From: a virus | Length of the DNA stretch: 27,780 nucleotides | Direction: 5' to 3' (one strand) | IMG/VR virus record: IMGVR_UViG_3300044993_000085 | Span: 1-27,780 of that record | Shown: piece after piece, positions 24,293 through 27,780 of the stretch | Layout of the letters: the number at the start of each line of letters is the position of its first letter | Position numbering within the stretch: position 1 is the stretch's first letter | Position numbers and translations under genes: made by a program | The notes under the pieces: model-generated | Databases searched by the model: none | What the model was told of the DNA's origin: nothing | Seen by the model: the letters and a program-made list of their open reading frames with translations, nothing else

Positions 24293-24321
24293 TTGACAAA
24301 CGAAGAAAAAAGTTAGATAAT
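24293..24321 (+). promoter_or_regulatory. Sigma70-type promoter before the 92-residue unknown gene
   Basis: TTGACA (24293-24298) and GATAAT (24316-24321) at exactly 17 bp, with the extended -35 ACTTGACAAACG shared with the promoter at 24646. An imperfect inverted repeat (TTAGAT ... ATCTTAA) straddles the -10 region and start site, echoing the operator downstream. Confidence 0.7.
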
Positions 24322-24352
24322 TATATATCTTAATTTAAATTAATTTATAATA

Positions 24353-24631
24353 ATGAAACAAATTATCAAAAATAAAAAAAGTGACAAAACAAAACTAAAA
24401 GAAGTTTTAAAAGATGTTAAGGAAACTGTGAAATATTGGCAACACAAAATGTATATGGATGTTTTAAATGCAAATAGGAATAAAGAAGAATATAAATCAC
24501 AATATATAAAGTTTTTAGAAATATATAAAACAATCAAAGAAAAGGGTATTTCTCAACTAAAAAATAAAGCAGATAGAGAATATTATGAGACCCTTTTTTT
24601 TCAAAAAGGTTTTACAGAAAAAAACATATAA
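24353..24631 (+). CDS. Small Lys-rich helical protein of unknown function
   Basis: A 92-residue, highly basic (Lys-rich) helical protein. It has its own promoter upstream and a second, stronger promoter immediately downstream, making it a monocistronic early-type gene. The C terminus (YYETLFFQKGFTEKNI) is aromatic. No homologous family is recognised. The paired promoters suggest coordinated regulation with the recombination operon, so an early regulator or host-takeover protein is conceivable. Confidence 0.65.
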   Translation: MKQIIKNKKSDKTKLKEVLKDVKETVKYWQHKMYMDVLNANRNKEEYKSQYIKFLEIYKTIKEKGISQLKNKADREYYETLFFQKGFTEKNI

Positions 24632-24645
24632 TTTATATAAATTAC

Positions 24646-24674
24646 TTGACAAACGCTAAAATATATATTATAAT
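24646..24674 (+). promoter_or_regulatory. Full-consensus sigma70 promoter of the recombination/ankyrin operon
   Basis: TTGACA (24646-24651) and TATAAT (24669-24674) are perfect consensus boxes separated by exactly 17 bp. The predicted start falls near 24681, inside the palindrome at 24679-24693. A 95-base leader precedes the ERF gene. Confidence 0.85.
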
Positions 24675-24678
24675 ATAG

Positions 24679-24693
24679 TTAAGATTATCTTAA
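24679..24693. promoter_or_regulatory. Operator-like perfect palindrome over the transcription start
   Basis: TTAAGAT-T-ATCTTAA is a perfect 7-1-7 palindrome beginning four bases after the -10 box, a classic repressor position. A related interrupted palindrome (ACTTTTAA ... TTAAAGT, 24734-24752) lies further into the leader, and TTAGAT...ATCTTAA occurs at the upstream promoter. The GGGAGG at 24699-24704 is a Shine-Dalgarno-like sequence with no start codon in range. The rest of the leader up to 24775 holds no recognised gene. Confidence 0.6.
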
Positions 24694-24775
24694 AGTTTGG
24701 GAGGTTAAAGGTAAAAATCAATAGCCTTACTGGACTTTTAAATAATTAAAGTATTTTATTTATTATCAATTAATT

Positions 24776-25399
24776 ATGGCAGGAAAGGAAAAAACACTCC
24801 ATACAAAACTTATATTAATACAGCATGAGCTAAAAGCGCCAAAGCTACAAGAAAACAAATTTGGAGAATATATGTATCGCTCATGTGAAGACATATTGGA
24901 AGCGGTCAAACCTTTACTATACAAACAAGGGCTTTTACTAACTATTACTGATAGCTTAGTAGATATTGGGGGTAGAGTATATGTAAAAGCAACCGCAACT
25001 TTAACAGACGGTAATTCAACAATAACAACAGATGCATATGCTAAAGAAGAACTAGAAAGAAAAAAAATGGATTCTTCTCAAATAACAGGCGCAACTTCAA
25101 GCTATGCTAGAAAATACGCATTAAATGGTCTGTTTTTAATAGATGATACAAAAGACGCAGACGCAACTAATACCCATGAAGACAAATCAATTACAAAAAT
25201 CACCGCAAAACAACCTATACAAGACACTAAAGTAAAGGATGCAGAAATGTTTGCAAACTTTCAAAAGTTAAAAGCAGTAGGTGAAACTAAAAACTGGGAC
25301 GCAGCTTTGGCATATTTTAAAAACAGTAAGTATGAAAAACATATTTTAGAAATGTATCAGAAAGCAATTGAAAAACAAAAACAATTAATTAATAAATAA
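24776..25399 (+). CDS. erf: ERF-family single-strand DNA annealing recombinase
   Basis: A 207-residue recombinase that anneals complementary single strands in phage recombination and genome circularisation. The ERF signature is clear: FGEYMYRSCEDILEAVKPLL (29-48), YVKATATLTDG, and the hallmark QITGATSSYARKYALNGLF followed by the acidic IDDTKDAD. The C terminus is a charged helical tail after a Thr/Lys linker. It is the first gene after the strongest promoter. The matching exonuclease lies at 26530, with a repeat-protein gene inserted between them. The start has no Shine-Dalgarno. Confidence 0.92.
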   Translation: MAGKEKTLHTKLILIQHELKAPKLQENKFGEYMYRSCEDILEAVKPLLYKQGLLLTITDSLVDIGGRVYVKATATLTDGNSTITTDAYAKEELERKKMDSSQITGATSSYARKYALNGLFLIDDTKDADATNTHEDKSITKITAKQPIQDTKVKDAEMFANFQKLKAVGETKNWDAALAYFKNSKYEKHILEMYQKAIEKQKQLINK

Positions 25400-25400
25400 T

Positions 25401-26507
25401 ATGACAGAAAAAGAAAAAATTAATAAATTAAAGCAAATCATGCGGCAAAAGAAAAAAAAGTTATGTAAAAAGTATAATGTAAATGTAGATACAATACACG
25501 GAAAAAATGTATTAATGAACGGCAAAATTGCGAATATTCAATTATTAGGCGAGTTGGGTGTAGATATGTCTACAGAATATGGTTGTCGTACAGCTGTATA
25601 TGGAAAACTTGAAAATATAGAGCTATTAGGCAAGTTGGGAGTGGATATGGCTACAAAATATGGGTATTATACAGCTGAAGATGGGAAACTTGAAAATATA
25701 AAGCTATTAGGAAAGTTGGGTGTGGGTATGGCTACAATGTACGGAAGCAATACGGCAATTCACGGAAAATATGAAAATATAAAGTTATTAGGCAAGCTAG
25801 GAGTGGATATGACAACAGAACATGGGTATCGTACAGCTGAAAATGGAAAACTTAAAAATATAAAGTTACTAAGCAAGTTTGGGGTGGATATGACTAAACC
25901 ATACGGGAGCGATACGGCAATTCACGGGAAATATGAAAACATAGAGCTACTAGGCGAGTTAGGTGTGGATATGACCACAGAACATGGGTATCTTACGGCA
26001 CGTTGGGGCAAACTCGAAAATATAAAGTTATTAGGCAAGCTAGGAGTAGATATGACAACAGAACATGGGTATTGTACAGCTGCATATGGAAAACTTGAAA
26101 ACATAGAGCTATTAGGCAAGTTGGGTGTGGATATGGCTACAAAATATGGTTATCGTACAGCTGAAAAGGGAAAACTTGAAAATATAAAACTATTAGGCGA
26201 GTTGGGTGTAGACATAAATAAACAATATGGGCACTATATGGCAATTTATGGCAATTATGAAAACATAAAGCTACTAGGAAAGTTAGGTGTAGACATAACT
26301 AAACCATACGGTAGTAGGACGGCTGAATATGGAAAACTTGAAAATATAGAGCTACTGGGAAAGTTAGGTGTAGACATGACCACAGAATATGGGTATTTAT
26401 TAGCTAGCGAAGCGGACACTGAAATAATAAAACAATTACAAACTAAAGAAATGACACTTGAAGAAATTGTTAAAAGATTAAAAAAAAGCCAAAAATTAAG
26501 AATTTAA
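25401..26507 (+). CDS. Ankyrin-like 27-residue-repeat protein, copy 2
   Basis: A 368-residue paralogue of the protein at 17-1141. A basic coiled N terminus (EKINKLKQIMRQKKKKL, 5-21) is followed by eleven 27-residue repeats (42-338) and a helical cap ending RLKKSQKLRI. The N terminus resembles that of copy 3 (27606), not copy 1, so copies 2 and 3 are closer relatives. The repeat core LENIKLLGKLGVDM is nearly invariant. Variation lies at TTEY/TTEH/ATKY/TKPY and at the residues around TA. It starts one base after the ERF stop and precedes the exonuclease, so it is co-expressed with recombination functions. Its binding partner is unknown. Confidence 0.85.
   Translation: MTEKEKINKLKQIMRQKKKKLCKKYNVNVDTIHGKNVLMNGKIANIQLLGELGVDMSTEYGCRTAVYGKLENIELLGKLGVDMATKYGYYTAEDGKLENIKLLGKLGVGMATMYGSNTAIHGKYENIKLLGKLGVDMTTEHGYRTAENGKLKNIKLLSKFGVDMTKPYGSDTAIHGKYENIELLGELGVDMTTEHGYLTARWGKLENIKLLGKLGVDMTTEHGYCTAAYGKLENIELLGKLGVDMATKYGYRTAEKGKLENIKLLGELGVDINKQYGHYMAIYGNYENIKLLGKLGVDITKPYGSRTAEYGKLENIELLGKLGVDMTTEYGYLLASEADTEIIKQLQTKEMTLEEIVKRLKKSQKLRI
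25524..26414 (+). repeat. Eleven tandem 81-bp repeats (27 residues each)
   Basis: In-frame 81-bp units form the body of ankyrin-like copy 2. A 31-base run starting at 25774 recurs exactly at 26017, three units away. A 26-base stretch at 26307-26332 is identical to 770-795 in copy 1, about 25 kb away. The last unit ends in LLAS, a cap similar to the LLAT end of copy 1. Confidence 0.9.
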
Positions 26508-26529
26508 ACTAATAGTTAAATTAAAAAAT

Positions 26530-27363
26530 ATGTCTATTTTTAAAAATCACAAAGTTAGATGCTCATCAATATGGCAAATAATGGGAAATAGTAGGGACGG
26601 TATAACAGAAAAGCAGCTTGAAGAGTTAGAAATGTTAGAGAAAAAAGAGAAATTAACAGAAAAGCAAAAAGAGAGGTTACAGGAGTTAAAAGAAAAAAAA
26701 GAATCGCCGCCAAAGTTATCACAGCAAGCCATAACATATTTAGAAGAAGAGGCAACGTATATAGAAACGGGTAGGCGAGAAGAGATACAAACTAAAGCTA
26801 TGCAAAAAGGGACAGAACAGGAAGGGGAAAGTATAAAACTTTTAAATGAATTAACAAAGAATCAGTATGAAAAAAATACTACATTTTTTGAAAATGACTA
26901 TATTTTAGGTATACCAGATATAATACATGATTATGAACTGATAGACGGGGAGGAGAGTGGGCATTTAAGAGTGGTTAGAGATATAAAGTCTTGTGAAAGT
27001 ATATTTACTTTGCCGTATTATGAAAAAGAAGTTCCAAATATAAAATATTATTATCAATTACAAGGATATATGTGGCTAACAGGTGCAAGTGTAGCATATC
27101 TTGACTATATAGCAGTTAATCACCCAGAGTGGTTAATACAAAAGAAATTAAAAGCAAAGTATTTTGAATATATAGATAAAGGGATAGCAGAAGAAGAGAT
27201 AGAGAAAGAAATGCAAGATTTTGAAATGTTAACTAGATTTAATTATACATATGATGATTTACCATTAAAACGTAGAATAAAAACATTTGAAATACAAAGA
27301 TCAGAAAAGGTAATAGAGCAGATAAAAACACAAATAGAATTAATAAGGAAATTTACATTTTAA
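26530..27363 (+). CDS. PD-(D/E)XK exonuclease (YqaJ / lambda-exo-like)
   Basis: A 277-residue nuclease of the YqaJ/RecB-like family, which resects double-stranded ends for the annealing protein. Motifs in order: GTEQEG (E96/E98), YILGIPDII (D130), VVRDIKSC (D151 and K153) and the helix YYYQLQGYMWLTG (Q176). An unusual Lys/Glu coiled insertion (about 25-62) lies near the N terminus, and a helical C-terminal tail follows. Together with ERF at 24776 it makes a two-component recombination system like lambda exo/beta. All catalytic residues are present. The ankyrin-like gene separating the two partners is unexpected. Confidence 0.85.
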   Translation: MSIFKNHKVRCSSIWQIMGNSRDGITEKQLEELEMLEKKEKLTEKQKERLQELKEKKESPPKLSQQAITYLEEEATYIETGRREEIQTKAMQKGTEQEGESIKLLNELTKNQYEKNTTFFENDYILGIPDIIHDYELIDGEESGHLRVVRDIKSCESIFTLPYYEKEVPNIKYYYQLQGYMWLTGASVAYLDYIAVNHPEWLIQKKLKAKYFEYIDKGIAEEEIEKEMQDFEMLTRFNYTYDDLPLKRRIKTFEIQRSEKVIEQIKTQIELIRKFTF

Positions 27364-27378
27364 TATTAAATAAATATT

Positions 27379-27600
27379 ATGAAAAAAGGAAGAAAAGCAA
27401 AATATCCAGTAAAAGAAATATTAAAAGACATACAAGTAGTAAAAAAAAATAAGCAGAAAATACAACAAGCAAAACAAAAGCTAAAAGAAATAAAGAATTT
27501 GACACCTAAAAGCTATGCAGACATAGCACGTAAATATGGTGTGACGAGAGAGTATATATGCCAGCTAGCAACATTAAAAAATAAATTAAAATTAAAATAA
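27379..27600 (+). CDS. Small helix-turn-helix protein before ankyrin-like copy 3
   Basis: A 73-residue, very basic protein. The C-terminal part SYADIARKYGVTREYICQLA is a clear helix-turn-helix (helix SYADIARKY, turn GVT, recognition helix REYICQLAT). The N-terminal half is a Lys-rich helix. It lies 15 bases after the exonuclease and 5 bases before the next ankyrin-like gene. It could be the repressor for the palindrome at 24679 or a general DNA-binding factor; neither is shown by the sequence. Confidence 0.7.
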   Translation: MKKGRKAKYPVKEILKDIQVVKKNKQKIQQAKQKLKEIKNLTPKSYADIARKYGVTREYICQLATLKNKLKLK

Positions 27601-27605
27601 AAAAA

Positions 27606-27780
27606 ATGGCAGAAAAAGGTAAAATTAACAAATTAAAACAGATCATACAAAAAACGATAAAAAAGCTGAGCGAAAAGTATAATGCAGGTATTAATATATT
27701 ATACGGGAAAAAAGATGTAGTCAAAAGCGTCAAACTCGAAAACATCAAGTTACTAGGCGAGTTGGGAGTGGATATGGCTA
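27606..27780 (+). CDS. Ankyrin-like 27-residue-repeat protein, copy 3 (partial, runs off the window)
   Basis: An open frame from ATG 27606 to the window end (58 complete codons). The N terminus MAEKGKINKLKQIIQK aligns with MTEKEKINKLKQIMRQ of copy 2. It is followed by a linker (YNAGINILYGKK) matching YNVNVDTIHGKN, and then the first repeat core LENIKLLGELGVDMA. It is therefore a full-length-type start of a third family member; repeat number and end are unknown. The spacing of five bases from the HTH gene implies the same operon. Confidence 0.85.
   Translation, partial: MAEKGKINKLKQIIQKTIKKLSEKYNAGINILYGKKDVVKSVKLENIKLLGELGVDMA

Overview
The window is a contiguous stretch of an AT-rich double-stranded DNA tailed phage (or prophage). 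It carries the packaging, head, tail, lysis, replication and recombination modules almost end to end. The short-tail (podovirus-like) reading rests on a portal, a single adaptor, a large beta-rich nozzle-like protein, two ejection-type proteins and a fibre, with no tape measure, sheath or tube genes. No integrase, lysogeny repressor or tRNA is visible, so lifestyle cannot be decided here. Genes use the standard bacterial code and are tightly packed, with many ATGA-type overlaps. Most starts are preceded by A-rich DNA without a Shine-Dalgarno sequence. Several promoters match the sigma70 consensus closely (TTGACA, 17 bp, TATAAT-like), which argues against a Bacteroidota host. The host is otherwise unassigned; low GC and ankyrin-like proteins would fit a host-associated or intracellular bacterium, but that is inference.

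Layout. 17-1141: first ankyrin-like repeat protein. 1189-1906: ParB-like nuclease-domain protein and a C5 cytosine methyltransferase broken just after motif I. 2047-8006: small and large terminase, a coiled-coil protein, portal, scaffold and a DUF5309/SU10-type major capsid protein, closed by a strong terminator at 8016-8042. 8064-18408: two small unknown genes, a two-domain glycosyltransferase, adaptor, nozzle-like protein, two internal virion/ejection candidates, a fibre and a one-TM holin-like protein. 18405-20597 (minus strand): two-TM holin-like protein, amidase endolysin, RuvC-like resolvase and HNH protein. 20677 onward (plus strand): membrane-anchored lysozyme-like protein, small HTH protein, replication initiator, DnaB-like helicase and small unknowns. 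24646 to the end: an operator-controlled promoter drives an ERF single-strand annealing protein, a second ankyrin-like gene, a PD-(D/E)XK exonuclease, a small HTH protein and the start of a third ankyrin-like gene that leaves the window.

How it fits together. Initiator, helicase and the ERF/exonuclease pair replicate and recombine the genome. RuvC-like and HNH proteins probably resolve or trim branched DNA for the terminase. The glycosyltransferase may modify virion or host glycans.

The most unusual content is a family of at least three proteins built from near-identical 27-residue (81-bp) ankyrin-like repeats, shorter than the canonical 33. Two of them are embedded in the recombination operon. 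They share exact DNA segments with each other and show recent tandem duplication, with variation concentrated in a few positions per repeat. This looks like a recombination-fed, modular binding-protein system, but its target cannot be read from the sequence.
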